Part shown: piece after piece, positions 1-7,525 of the stretch | How the letters are laid out: the number at the start of each line of letters is the position of its first letter | Position numbering within the stretch: the first letter of the stretch is position 1 | Assembly: GCA_007570945.1 (NCBI GenBank) | Contig: RKSH01000124.1 | Coordinates: 1-14,794, forward strand | Direction: 5' to 3' | From: Gammaproteobacteria bacterium | Lineage (GTDB): Bacteria; Pseudomonadota; Gammaproteobacteria; Arenicellales; Spongiicolonaceae | DNA: 14,794 nt | Made by a program: the position numbers and the translations under genes | Notes under the pieces: model-generated | Databases searched by the model: none | Told to the model about the DNA's origin: nothing | Seen by the model: only the letters and a program-made list of their open reading frames with translations

Positions 1-1479
1 AAACAACTCATCCAGCCCCACCGAAACCCCGCCCTCCGTCACCACCCGGGCGTGGAAGCGTTTCAGGCGGCGGGGTTCGGGGACGCCGCAGGAGTGGGCG
101 ATGATGCCGACTTCGTGCACCAGGTTTTGCAGGTAGGCGCAGACGCGGGCGGCTTTGTTTTTCGGGTCCAGGCCTTTTTGCAGGCGCGGGTTGTGGGTGG
201 TGATGCCGGTGGGGCAGGTGTTTTTGTTGCACTGCAGCGCCTGAATGCAGCCGAGGGCGAACATGGGGCCGCGCGCCGAGGCGGTGAAGTCGGCGCCCAT
301 GCACAGCGCCCAGGCCACTTCGGTGGGCGTGATGAGTTTGCCCGAGGCCACCACCTTGATGCGCTCGCGCAGGCCGTGGGCGCATAACTTGTCCACCAGC
401 AGCGGCAAACTCTCGCGCAACGGCAGGCCCATGTCGTCGATGAGCGCCATGGGCGCGGCGCCGGTGCCGCCGTCGGCGCCGTCCACGGTGATGAAGTCCG
501 GCGCGCACTCCTCGCCGCGCTCTTTAATTAAGGTGAACAATTCGTCCAGCCAGCCGTAGGCGCCGACCACCGCCTTGAAGCCCACCGGCTTGCCGGTGAC
601 GTCGCGGATGCGGTTTAGAAAATCCAACAGGTCGGCGACGCTGTTGATTTCAGGGTGGCGGTTGGGGCTGATGGAATCGTCGCCGCGGCGGATGCCGCGG
701 ATGGCGGCGATCTCGCCGGTGACCTTGCCGCCGGGCAGAATGCCGCCCTTGCCGGGTTTTGCGCCCTGGCTAAGTTTGAGTTCGAACATGCGCACCGTGC
801 GGGCCGCCGCGACTTTGCGCATCTTGTCTTCGTCCAGCGCGCCGTCCAGGGTGCGCACACCGTACTTGGCGGTGCCGATTTGAAAAACCAGGTCGGCGCC
901 GCCGGCCAGGTGGTGCGGCGACAGGCCGCCCTCGCCGGTGTTCTGCCAGGCGCCGGCCAGGCGCGCGCCGTTGGACAGCGCCAGCACCGCCGGCCTGGAG
1001 ATGGCGCCGAAACTCATGCCGGAGATGTTGCACAGCGAGGAGGTGGTGAACGGTTTTTCACAGTGCGGCCCGATGGTCACCGGCGCCGGCGGCACCGCGT
1101 CCTCGCCGAGGGTGGGGAACGGGCAGTTGACAAACAAAACGGTGCCCGCCGGCCGCAGGTCGCGGGTGGAGCCGAAAGCGACGGTGTTGTCCACATTCTT
1201 CGCCGCGCGGTACACCCACGAGCGCTGGGCGCGGTTGAACGGCAACTCCTCGCGGTCCATGGCGAAAAAATACTGGCGGAAAAATTCCCCGAGGCGCTCA
1301 AAAAACGCGCGCAACCGGCCAATCACCGGGTAGTTGCGGCGGATGGCGTGCTGGGTCTGGCTGACGTCGATGATGTACAGAATCATGAGCGCCAGCAGAA
1401 AGACGCCGATGACAAAAATAAACAGCAGCGACATCACCTCAAGAAAGCGCAGCAGAAAACTTTGCATTTCGTCGGACAT
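1..1479 (-). CDS. FMN-binding glutamate synthase-domain protein, membrane-anchored, partial (C-terminus beyond window)
   Basis: The reading frame starts at ATG 1479 and stays open to the window edge, giving 493 residues; the end is missing. Family members are usually about 500-550 residues, so little is lost. Residues about 15-37 form one hydrophobic membrane segment, followed by a basic amphipathic stretch. From about residue 110 onward it reads as the GltB central/FMN domain of glutamate synthase, with the FMN-barrel signatures SLCNISGMSFGAIS, GKGGILPGGKVTGEIA and DGADGGTGAAP. Cys411, Cys417 and Cys422 (C-x5-C-x4-C, ending CPTGI) match the 3Fe-4S ligand spacing of glutamate synthase. There is no N-terminal glutaminase domain and no NADPH subunit in view, so the electron donor and true ammonia source are unknown. 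It lies 31 nt downstream of the acetolactate-synthase-like gene on the same strand and is probably co-transcribed. Family assignment is firm; physiological role is not. Confidence 0.93.
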   Translation of the reverse strand, partial: MSDEMQSFLLRFLEVMSLLFIFVIGVFLLALMILYIIDVSQTQHAIRRNYPVIGRLRAFFERLGEFFRQYFFAMDREELPFNRAQRSWVYRAAKNVDNTVAFGSTRDLRPAGTVLFVNCPFPTLGEDAVPPAPVTIGPHCEKPFTTSSLCNISGMSFGAISRPAVLALSNGARLAGAWQNTGEGGLSPHHLAGGADLVFQIGTAKYGVRTLDGALDEDKMRKVAAARTVRMFELKLSQGAKPGKGGILPGGKVTGEIAAIRGIRRGDDSISPNRHPEINSVADLLDFLNRIRDVTGKPVGFKAVVGAYGWLDELFTLIKERGEECAPDFITVDGADGGTGAAPMALIDDMGLPLRESLPLLVDKLCAHGLRERIKVVASGKLITPTEVAWALCMGADFTASARGPMFALGCIQALQCNKNTCPTGITTHNPRLQKGLDPKNKAARVCAYLQNLVHEVGIIAHSCGVPEPRRLKRFHARVVTEGGVSVGLDELF

Positions 1480-1483
1480 GGCT

Positions 1484-1488
1484 TCTCC
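1484..1488 (-). promoter_or_regulatory. Shine-Dalgarno site of the glutamate synthase-domain gene
   Basis: On the minus strand GGAG lies 5 nt before ATG 1479, in the short gap after the upstream gene. It fixes the start codon and is the only textbook Shine-Dalgarno sequence I see in this window. Confidence 0.6.
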
Positions 1489-1510
1489 GGATGAGGGTGG
1501 GGGCGGGCCG

Positions 1511-3163
1511 TCAGCCGCGCATGACAATTTCGCCGAGGCGCCTGGTCAGCAGCGCGTTTTCACGGTAGTCAATGGGCAGCACCACCAGGCTTGGGCCCTG
1601 TTCGCCGAAGGCGGTTTGCAGCGTTTGTTTCAGGCCGCGGCTGTGGTCGACGCGGTGGCCGTGCCAGCCGAAACTGTCGGCGAGTTTCAGCCAGTCGGGG
1701 TTGCCGAAAGACAAGTCGGTGTGGCGGCCGAACTCGTTGCTTTGTTTCCACGCGATTAAACCGTACGCATGGTCCTCCCAAACCATCACCACGATGCCGG
1801 CGCCGAGGCGCTTGGCGGTTTCCATTTCCTGCACGTTCATCATGAAGCCGGCGTCGCCGCAAACCGCCAGCACGCGCCGCCGCGGGTGCACCAGGTGCGC
1901 GGCAATGGCGCCGGGCAGCGCGAAACCCATGGAGCAGAAACCGTTGGGGATGAGGCAGGTGTTCGGCTCGTGGCACTGGTAATGGCGCGCGATCCACATT
2001 TTGTGCGCGCCCACGTCGGACAGCAGAATGTCGCCGGCGCCCATCACCTCGCGCACGTCCCACAAAACTTTCTGCGGGCGGATGGCGCCTTCGGTGTCGT
2101 CGTCGCGGTGGGCGGTGAACTCGGCGAGCATTTTGCCGCGCACCTCGCGCTGGCCGCTTAAATCAAAACTCAGGCCGCCGGTTTCGTTCACGCACTCATT
2201 CAGCATCCACAAAGTGTGCGCCAGGTCGCCAATCACCTCCACGCCGGGATGGTAGTTGGCGTCGATCTCGGCCGGCAGAAAATCCAGGTGCACGATGTCC
2301 TTGTCGCGGCGCGGATTCCACAGGCGCGGGTGGTATTCCACCATGTCGTAGCCGATGGTGAGCACCAGGTCGGCGTCGTCAATGGCGAGGTTCACCAGGT
2401 CTTTGTTGCCGAGGCCGACGGTGTAGAGGCAGTGCTCGGCGTCCATGTCCACGCAGCCCTTGGCCATGAACGTGCTGACCACGCCGATGCCGGTCTTGCG
2501 GCAGAAGCGCCGCAACTGCCGGCTGGCGCGGCGGCGGATGCAGCCGTTGCCGGCGATGATTAGCGGGCGTTTGGCGCGCCTGATTTTGTCAAAGGCGCGG
2601 CGCACGATTTTTTCATCCGGCACCGGGCGGCGGAACAAGCGCGGTTGCAGCGGCGTTTCCGCGACCTCCGCCTTCGCCAAATCCTCCGGCAACTCAATGT
2701 GGCACGCGCCGGGTTTTTCAGTGCGCGCAACCCGCACCGCCTTGCGCACAATCTCCGGAATGTTGCCCGGCGCAATCACCCGAATCGCCCACTTGGTCAC
2801 CGGCTCAAACATCTTCACCACGTCCATCACCTGGTGCGACTCCTTGTGCAGCCGGGTGGACGCCCCCTGCCCGGTGAGCACCAACATGGGCGCGCGGTCC
2901 ATGTTGCTGTCGGCGACGCCGGTGATTAAATTGGTCGCGCCCGGCCCCAGGGTGCCGAGGCAGCCGGCCGGGTTGCCGGTCAGGCGGCCGTAAATCTCGG
3001 CCATAAACGCCGCGCCCTGCTCGTGGCGGGTCAGCACAAAGCGAATGCGCTCGGACTTCTCCAGCGACATCATAAAATCGGCGTTCTCCTCGCCCGGCAC
3101 GCCGAAAATATATTCCACGCCCTCGGTCTCAAGACAACGCACAAACAAATCGGACGCTTTCAT
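1511..3163 (-). CDS. Acetolactate synthase-like TPP-dependent enzyme, large (catalytic) subunit
   Basis: A 550-residue protein with the three domains of the TPP-dependent acetohydroxyacid synthase family. The N-terminal pyrimidine-binding domain (about 1-170) carries GVPGEEN and RHEQGAAFMA, where Glu48 is the residue that activates TPP. The middle domain is about 185-330. The C-terminal TPP-binding domain (about 365-530) has GDAGFMMN at 436-443 and VWEDHAYGLIAWKQ at 461-474. Such enzymes condense pyruvate with a second 2-oxoacid; no small regulatory subunit follows, which fits the stand-alone or catabolic type. Two cofactor-motif positions are unusual: GDA instead of GDG, and Glu463 where Asn is usual. 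ATG 3163 was chosen because an upstream in-frame start at 3241 adds 26 residues unlike the family and precedes the promoter. It probably forms an operon with the downstream glutamate synthase-domain gene. The exact substrate is uncertain. Confidence 0.92.
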   Translation of the reverse strand: MKASDLFVRCLETEGVEYIFGVPGEENADFMMSLEKSERIRFVLTRHEQGAAFMAEIYGRLTGNPAGCLGTLGPGATNLITGVADSNMDRAPMLVLTGQGASTRLHKESHQVMDVVKMFEPVTKWAIRVIAPGNIPEIVRKAVRVARTEKPGACHIELPEDLAKAEVAETPLQPRLFRRPVPDEKIVRRAFDKIRRAKRPLIIAGNGCIRRRASRQLRRFCRKTGIGVVSTFMAKGCVDMDAEHCLYTVGLGNKDLVNLAIDDADLVLTIGYDMVEYHPRLWNPRRDKDIVHLDFLPAEIDANYHPGVEVIGDLAHTLWMLNECVNETGGLSFDLSGQREVRGKMLAEFTAHRDDDTEGAIRPQKVLWDVREVMGAGDILLSDVGAHKMWIARHYQCHEPNTCLIPNGFCSMGFALPGAIAAHLVHPRRRVLAVCGDAGFMMNVQEMETAKRLGAGIVVMVWEDHAYGLIAWKQSNEFGRHTDLSFGNPDWLKLADSFGWHGHRVDHSRGLKQTLQTAFGEQGPSLVVLPIDYRENALLTRRLGEIVMRG

Positions 3164-3397
3164 GCCGGCAGTATAACAGGCGATGCCGCCGGCGCGCCCT
3201 TGCCCGCCGCCGCCTTGCAAACTAACATCATCAAAATGCAAACCCGCATCGCCGCATGCATCGCCAATCCGGTGACCGGCGGGCCCGGATTCGCGGCGGC
3301 GACTCCGAAGACGGTGACTCCGACGTTAAAAGTGACGGTGGCGACGGCGAAAACGGCGGCCCCGGCCTCCGCAATGCCGGCCTGAGCGGCGACTCCC
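3164..3397. other. Intergenic region between two divergent genes, with one small ORF of doubtful status
   Basis: This 234-nt gap separates the acetolactate synthase-like gene from ctaA. Apart from the minus-strand -10 box I find no convincing promoter, operator or RNA element. About 3300-3365 is a low-complexity stretch made of imperfect repeats of GACGGTGACTCCGA-like units. A plus-strand ORF of 49 codons (ATG 3236, TGA 3383-3385) is rich in Ala, Thr and Val, has no Shine-Dalgarno sequence and matches no family I know. It ends 12 nt before the ctaA start and in the same frame. It may be a leader peptide or chance. Confidence 0.4.
3170..3178 (-). promoter_or_regulatory. Extended -10 promoter of the acetolactate synthase-like gene, giving a near-leaderless mRNA
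   Basis: The minus strand reads TGTTATACT, a TGn extension plus a five-of-six match to TATAAT. The hexamer ends only 6 nt before ATG 3163, so transcription would begin at or within a base or two of the start codon. No recognisable -35 box sits 16-18 nt upstream, as expected for an extended -10 promoter. Confidence 0.5.
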
Positions 3398-4426
3398 GTG
3401 CATCCACCCCGCGTTTTCTTTCCCCCGCATCTGGAATCGCCGCGCGCGGTGGGCGGCTGGCTGCTGCTGTGCTGTGCGCTGGTGGCGTGCATGGTGGTGC
3501 TGGGCGGCGTGACGCGGCTGGCCGGGGCCGGGCTGTCCATGGTGGAGTGGCGGCCGCTGTTGGGCGCGGTGCCGCCGCTTGATGCCGAAGACTGGCGCGC
3601 GGTGTTTGCGCAGTATCAGCAGTTTCCGGAATACCGTTCGCGCCCGGTGGACCTGGCCGGTTTTAAGATAATTTTCTGGATTGAATACGCGCACCGCCTG
3701 CTGGGGCGCGTGGCCGCTTTGGTTTTTTTTGTTCCGTTTTTGTTTTTTCTCGCGCGCCGCCGGCTGCCGGCCGGGTTTGCGCTGCAACTTGCGCTGGTTT
3801 TTTTGCTCGGCGCGCTGCAGGGCCTGCTCGGCTGGTTCATGGTGCAGAGCGGCCTCACGGACAACCCGCGCGTCAGCCCGCTGCGCCTAAGCGCGCATCT
3901 GGCGCTGGCGCTGGCCTTGTTCGTGTGGCTGTGGTGGCTTGCGCTGCATTGCCTGCGGCCGCCGGCGCCGGCCGAATGGGGCGCGCGCGCATGTTTCGGC
4001 CTCACCGTCACCGCCGTGGTGTTTGCCACCGCCGCCTACGCCGGCCTGGTCGCCGGGTCGCGCGCCGGATTCGTGCATAACACTTTCCCGCTGATGGACG
4101 GACATGTGCTGCCGCCGGAGACGTTCGCGATGGCGCCGTGGTGGCGCAATTTTACCGACAACGCCGTGGCCATCCAGTTCGCCCACCGCGCCATGGCGCT
4201 GCTGTCGGTGGTGATGGTGATGGCGTGGGCGCTGGCCGTGCGGCGGCGGGCGGTGGTGGCGGCGGCGGTAATGGTGGCGGTGGCGGCGCAGGCCCTGCTC
4301 GGCATCGCCACGTTGGTGCACGGCGTGCCGACTCCGCTGGCGGCGGCGCACCAGGGCTGCGCTCTGCTGCTGCTCGGCGCGCTGGTGTACAGCGTGCACC
4401 GGGAGGTTTTTGCGCGTGGGGTATAA
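3398..4426 (+). CDS. ctaA: Heme A synthase, CtaA/Cox15 family
   Basis: A 342-residue integral membrane protein that oxidises heme O to heme A, the cofactor of aa3-type cytochrome oxidases. About eight hydrophobic membrane helices are visible. The four histidines expected for the two heme sites are present: His99 (IEYAHRLLGR), His167 (LRLSAHLAL), His263 (IQFAHRAMALL) and His318 (LAAAHQGCALLL). VTRLAGAGLSMVEWRPLLG near the N-terminus and NTFPLMDG at 229-236 are typical of the Cox15-like class. The paired periplasmic-loop cysteines of the Bacillus class are not seen. Start is GTG 3398; an in-frame stop at 3383-3385 rules out a longer protein, and family similarity begins soon after. No oxidase subunit or ctaB gene is in the window, so it is detached from any oxidase cluster. 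Its stop codon lies inside the -10 box proposed for the next gene. Confidence 0.93.
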   Translation: MHPPRVFFPPHLESPRAVGGWLLLCCALVACMVVLGGVTRLAGAGLSMVEWRPLLGAVPPLDAEDWRAVFAQYQQFPEYRSRPVDLAGFKIIFWIEYAHRLLGRVAALVFFVPFLFFLARRRLPAGFALQLALVFLLGALQGLLGWFMVQSGLTDNPRVSPLRLSAHLALALALFVWLWWLALHCLRPPAPAEWGARACFGLTVTAVVFATAAYAGLVAGSRAGFVHNTFPLMDGHVLPPETFAMAPWWRNFTDNAVAIQFAHRAMALLSVVMVMAWALAVRRRAVVAAAVMVAVAAQALLGIATLVHGVPTPLAAAHQGCALLLLGALVYSVHREVFARGV

Positions 4427-4427
4427 T
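4422..4427 (+). promoter_or_regulatory. Candidate -10 box upstream of the LolA-like gene
   Basis: A perfect TATAAT overlaps the ctaA stop codon (TAA 4424-4426), about 35 nt before the GTG start at 4463. No good -35 box is seen at 16-18 nt, and the TG upstream is not in the extended position, so it could be chance. Confidence 0.35.
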
Positions 4428-4462
4428 GCATTCCCCGACCCGGCCGACCAAACGAGCGCACC

Positions 4463-5065
4463 GTGAAAAACCTCACCCTCACCCTTGGCGCACTGTGCGC
4501 TGCGGCGCTGTGGACGCCGGCGGCGGCGGACGGCGCGTGGGATTTGCCGGCGCTGATGAAAGAACTGGGCGGCATTCGTTTGATTGACGCCGCCTTCACC
4601 GAGCAAAAACAGGCCGAGTTTCTCAGCGGCGGCGAGTTCGCGGTCAGCGGCGAGATGCACTTCAAGGCGCCGCACACGCTGCGCAGAATCGTCACCAAGC
4701 CGTACCGCGAGTCCATCATCATCGACGAAAGCACGGTAATCATTAAACGCCTGGACGACAAAAACGAAACCGACCGGGTGCGCTTCATTGAAATCGATTC
4801 GCACCCGTCCATTCGCCTGTTCATCGACAGCATGCGCGCCACCATGGCCGGCGACCTGGCCACGGTGCTGGAAATTTACGAGGTGGAACTCAGCGGCGGC
4901 CGGCAAGAGTGGGGCCTGCGCCTGGTGCCGCGGCGCAAGGAACTGAAAAAATTCATCCGCGCCGTCCACGTCACCGGCAGCGCCAACCGCATCAACACGC
5001 TGCTGGTCCATGAGGACGACGACACCCGCTCGCTTATCACGCTGGACTACAACTTCATTCGCTGA
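4463..5065 (+). CDS. LolA-like outer-membrane lipoprotein/lipid carrier, periplasmic
   Basis: A 200-residue protein with a cleavable signal peptide: Met-Lys-Asn start, hydrophobic stretch 4-19, and a likely signal peptidase I site after Ala22 (AAA-D). Cys12 is not in a lipobox context. The mature part resembles the LolA family fold: an opening helix, then FTEQKQAEFLSGGEF and the pattern sGEMHFKAPHTLRRIVTKPY, which is the usual LolA phrase of Q-x-K, a polar strand, G-x-hydrophobic-F and P-x-x-L-R. LolA proteins shuttle acylated cargo across the periplasm in a half-open beta-barrel. The start is GTG 4463 with no clear Shine-Dalgarno sequence; no in-frame upstream start gives a better signal peptide. 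It is followed after 3 nt by an MMPL-family exporter, so it probably carries that pump's lipid substrate rather than being the housekeeping LolA. Cargo is unknown. Confidence 0.8.
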   Translation: MKNLTLTLGALCAAALWTPAAADGAWDLPALMKELGGIRLIDAAFTEQKQAEFLSGGEFAVSGEMHFKAPHTLRRIVTKPYRESIIIDESTVIIKRLDDKNETDRVRFIEIDSHPSIRLFIDSMRATMAGDLATVLEIYEVELSGGRQEWGLRLVPRRKELKKFIRAVHVTGSANRINTLLVHEDDDTRSLITLDYNFIR

Positions 5066-5068
5066 GCG

Positions 5069-7435
5069 GTGGCGCTTCCCCCCACCCACTCCCGGTTTCT
5101 CACAGGCGCCGCCTTCACCGCCGCCGCCGCCGCCGCGCTGCTGGTGCTGGCGACGCGCTTCACCGTCACCACCGACCTCACCGTGTTCACCCCGCCCGGG
5201 GAAACCGCAAAAGACCGCCTGCTGCTGAACCAATTGGACCAGGGCGCCACCGCGAGCCTGGTTTTCGCCGCCATGGCGGGCGCGCCGGCCGAACAACTGC
5301 GCAACGCCAACCGCGCCCTCGCCGGGAAATTAAAAAGCGGCGGGCATTTTGCCGCGGTGCAAAACGGCCTGCCCGACTTCGGCGATGCCGAGCTTGAACT
5401 GCTGCTGCGCCACCGCTACCTGCTCGGCCCGCCGCACAGCGGCGAGCGTTTCGGCGCGGCGCAACTGCGCGATGCCATGCAACAACGACTGCAGGGACTG
5501 ATGTCGCCCCTCGGCCCGCTGGAAAAACAATTTTTCCGCCGCGACCTCGGCGGCGACCTGCTGCGTCTGCTCACTTTGTTCCGCGACCAGGGCGCGGCCG
5601 CAGAGGCCGGGCCGCGGCTGCTGGACGGCGTGTGGTTTTCGCGCGACAAGGCGCGCACTTTGCTGCTGCTGGAAATGCGCGCCGGGGCCTTTGACCCCGA
5701 CGCCCAGCACGCCGCCCTCGGCGCATTGGAAAAAGAATTCGCCGCGCTCAAAAAAACCACGCCGCAACTCAGCCTGACCGTCACCGGCCCCGGCGCTTTC
5801 GCCCTGGAGACGCGCCGTGAAATCACCGCCGATGTCCGCCTGCTGAGTTTTCTCGCCGTTTTGTTCACCGGCGTTTTTTTATTCCTCGCCCTCGGCTCGC
5901 TGCGCATGTTAGGTCTCGCGCTGGTGCCGTTGGTGTTCGGCATCGCCACCGCCACGGCGGCGGTGCTGCTGGCGTTCGGCAGCATCCACGGCATCACCCT
6001 GACTTTCGGCATCACCCTCATCGGCGTCGCCGTGGACTATCCGCTGCACCTGTTCTCGCACCTTCAGGGGCAAGGGCGCGCGCGCGGCGCCGGCCATGCG
6101 CTGAGAATCTGGCCCACCCTGCGGCTCGGCGTGCTGAGCACCGCCATCGCCTACGTGGTTTTTCTGCTGTCCGACTTCAACGGCATCCGCCAACTGGGCC
6201 TGTTCGCCGTCACCGGTTTGCTCAGCGCCGCCGCCGCCACCCGCTGGCTGCTGCCGCTGCTGCTGCCGGCCGGTTTTTCGCCGGGCAAAAGTCTGGACCG
6301 CGTCCACCGCGCCCTCACCAAGGCCGCCCGCGCCGCGCCGCGCGCCAGATGGCCGGTGCTGCTGGCGCTTGCGCTGTGCGCCGGGTTCCTCGCCGTCACC
6401 GAGCGACCGCTGCGCAACCTGGACGTGGATTCGCTGAGTCCCATATCCCCGGAGCGCCGCGCCGAAGACCGGCTGCTGCGCGCCGACCTCGGTTTCTGGG
6501 CCGGCGGCAGGATGCTGGCGGTGGCCGGCGCCAGCGCGGAACAGGTCCTGCAAAAAAGCGAGCAACTCATTCCGCATCTGGAAAAACTGCGCGCGGAAAA
6601 CGCCGTGGGCCACTACCTGATGGCGGCGCGCTACCTGCCCAGCGCGCGGGCGCAACTGCGCAAACGCGAGGCGCTGCCGGACCGGGCGACCCTCGCCGCG
6701 CGCATCGCCGGGCTCGGCGGTGATTTTCCGTTCAAGCCCGGCACGTTTGACCCTTTCATCGACGACGTGGAGGCCGCGCGCTACCTGCAGCCGCTGACCC
6801 CCGACGGTTTAACCGGCACATCGTTTGCGCGGCGGTTGCGGCCGCTGCTGTTTCAATCCGGCGGGCAATGGGTCGCGCCGGTGCTTTTGTTCGGCGTGCG
6901 CGACGAGCATGCGCTGGCGCAACTGGACGCAAGCGACGGCGGCACCGACACCGTCTACCTCAATCTGAAAAAAGAATCGGCGCGGGTGATTACCGGCGCC
7001 ATCGACCACACCCAGGGCCTGCTGCTGTGGGGTGTCGCCGCGATTTATCTTCTGCTGGCGGCGAGCCAGCGTTCGCTCAGCGTGCCGCTGCGCATTCTGC
7101 TGCCGACTTTCGCCTCGGTGCTCGGCGTCACCGCGGTGCTGGTGGCATCGCACACGCCGCTCAGCCTGTTTCATCTGGTGTCACTGCTGCTGGTCATCGG
7201 ACTCGGCCTGGACTACACCCTGTTCTTCAACCGCCTGAACCGCCACCGCGGCGAGTGGGACCACACTTTCCGCGCGCTGTGGGTCTGCTGCGTCACCACC
7301 GTCCTGGTTTTCGGCATCCTCACCCTCTCCAGCACCCCGCCCCTGCGCGCCATCGGCCTCACCGTCGCCCTCGGCGCGCCGTTCTGCTTAATCCTCGGCG
7401 CGGTTTGGTCGGTGGCGGCCAACAAGCGCGGGTGA
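5069..7435 (+). CDS. MMPL/RND-family membrane exporter, probable lipid transporter
   Basis: A 788-residue inner-membrane protein with the two-fold RND/MMPL architecture. It has an N-terminal membrane helix (about 11-30), a periplasmic domain (about 31-250) and a helix bundle (about 255-400). A second lead helix lies at about 428-444, a second periplasmic domain at about 445-645, and a second bundle at about 650-785. The helices expected to carry proton-relay residues contain Asp323 in GVAVDYPLHLFSH and Asp715 in GLGLDYTLFFNR, the paired motifs typical of this family. Members move lipids, glycolipids or similar hydrophobic cargo using the proton gradient. The GTG start at 5069 is 3 nt after the LolA-like stop, and no Shine-Dalgarno sequence is seen, so translation is probably coupled. 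LolA-like plus MMPL pairs occur in aryl polyene clusters, but no polyene or fatty-acid synthesis genes are in view here. Confidence 0.88.
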   Translation: MALPPTHSRFLTGAAFTAAAAAALLVLATRFTVTTDLTVFTPPGETAKDRLLLNQLDQGATASLVFAAMAGAPAEQLRNANRALAGKLKSGGHFAAVQNGLPDFGDAELELLLRHRYLLGPPHSGERFGAAQLRDAMQQRLQGLMSPLGPLEKQFFRRDLGGDLLRLLTLFRDQGAAAEAGPRLLDGVWFSRDKARTLLLLEMRAGAFDPDAQHAALGALEKEFAALKKTTPQLSLTVTGPGAFALETRREITADVRLLSFLAVLFTGVFLFLALGSLRMLGLALVPLVFGIATATAAVLLAFGSIHGITLTFGITLIGVAVDYPLHLFSHLQGQGRARGAGHALRIWPTLRLGVLSTAIAYVVFLLSDFNGIRQLGLFAVTGLLSAAAATRWLLPLLLPAGFSPGKSLDRVHRALTKAARAAPRARWPVLLALALCAGFLAVTERPLRNLDVDSLSPISPERRAEDRLLRADLGFWAGGRMLAVAGASAEQVLQKSEQLIPHLEKLRAENAVGHYLMAARYLPSARAQLRKREALPDRATLAARIAGLGGDFPFKPGTFDPFIDDVEAARYLQPLTPDGLTGTSFARRLRPLLFQSGGQWVAPVLLFGVRDEHALAQLDASDGGTDTVYLNLKKESARVITGAIDHTQGLLLWGVAAIYLLLAASQRSLSVPLRILLPTFASVLGVTAVLVASHTPLSLFHLVSLLLVIGLGLDYTLFFNRLNRHRGEWDHTFRALWVCCVTTVLVFGILTLSSTPPLRAIGLTVALGAPFCLILGAVWSVAANKRG

Positions 7436-7451
7436 GAAAAGAAAACTGTGG

Positions 7452-7457
7452 CAGAAT
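7452..7457 (+). promoter_or_regulatory. Weak candidate -10 for the glcDEF operon
   Basis: CAGAAT preceded by TGG at 7449-7451 resembles an extended -10 box (four of six), about 69 nt before ATG 7526. The 90-nt gap after the MMPL gene shows no terminator, so read-through from upstream is also possible. Confidence 0.2.
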
Positions 7458-7525
7458 CCGAAGTCGGCCGTTTGCCTCAGGTCATCAAGGCATCGGGCTG
7501 GACCCCGGCAACAAAAAATAATCCC

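Noticed and set aside
655..1494. A 279-codon plus-strand open frame opposite the glutamate synthase-domain gene.
   Set aside because: The minus strand encodes the conserved FMN and Fe-S motifs; this frame is a low-complexity mirror.
3256..3582. A plus-strand frame with an Asp/Gly/Ser-rich stretch resembling a calcium-binding repeat.
   Set aside because: It runs into an out-of-frame overlap with ctaA, lacks a start signal, and the acidic stretch comes from a short low-complexity DNA repeat.
3723..3730. A run of eight T in ctaA that might be a frameshift or slippage site.
   Set aside because: The reading frame on both sides encodes good CtaA sequence (Phe codons in a membrane helix), so neither a frameshift nor programmed slippage is needed.
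3887..5296. A 469-codon minus-strand open frame opposite ctaA, the LolA-like gene and the MMPL gene.
   Set aside because: It crosses three well-supported plus-strand genes and their boundaries, and its residues are biased to Gly, Arg, Gln and His without motifs.
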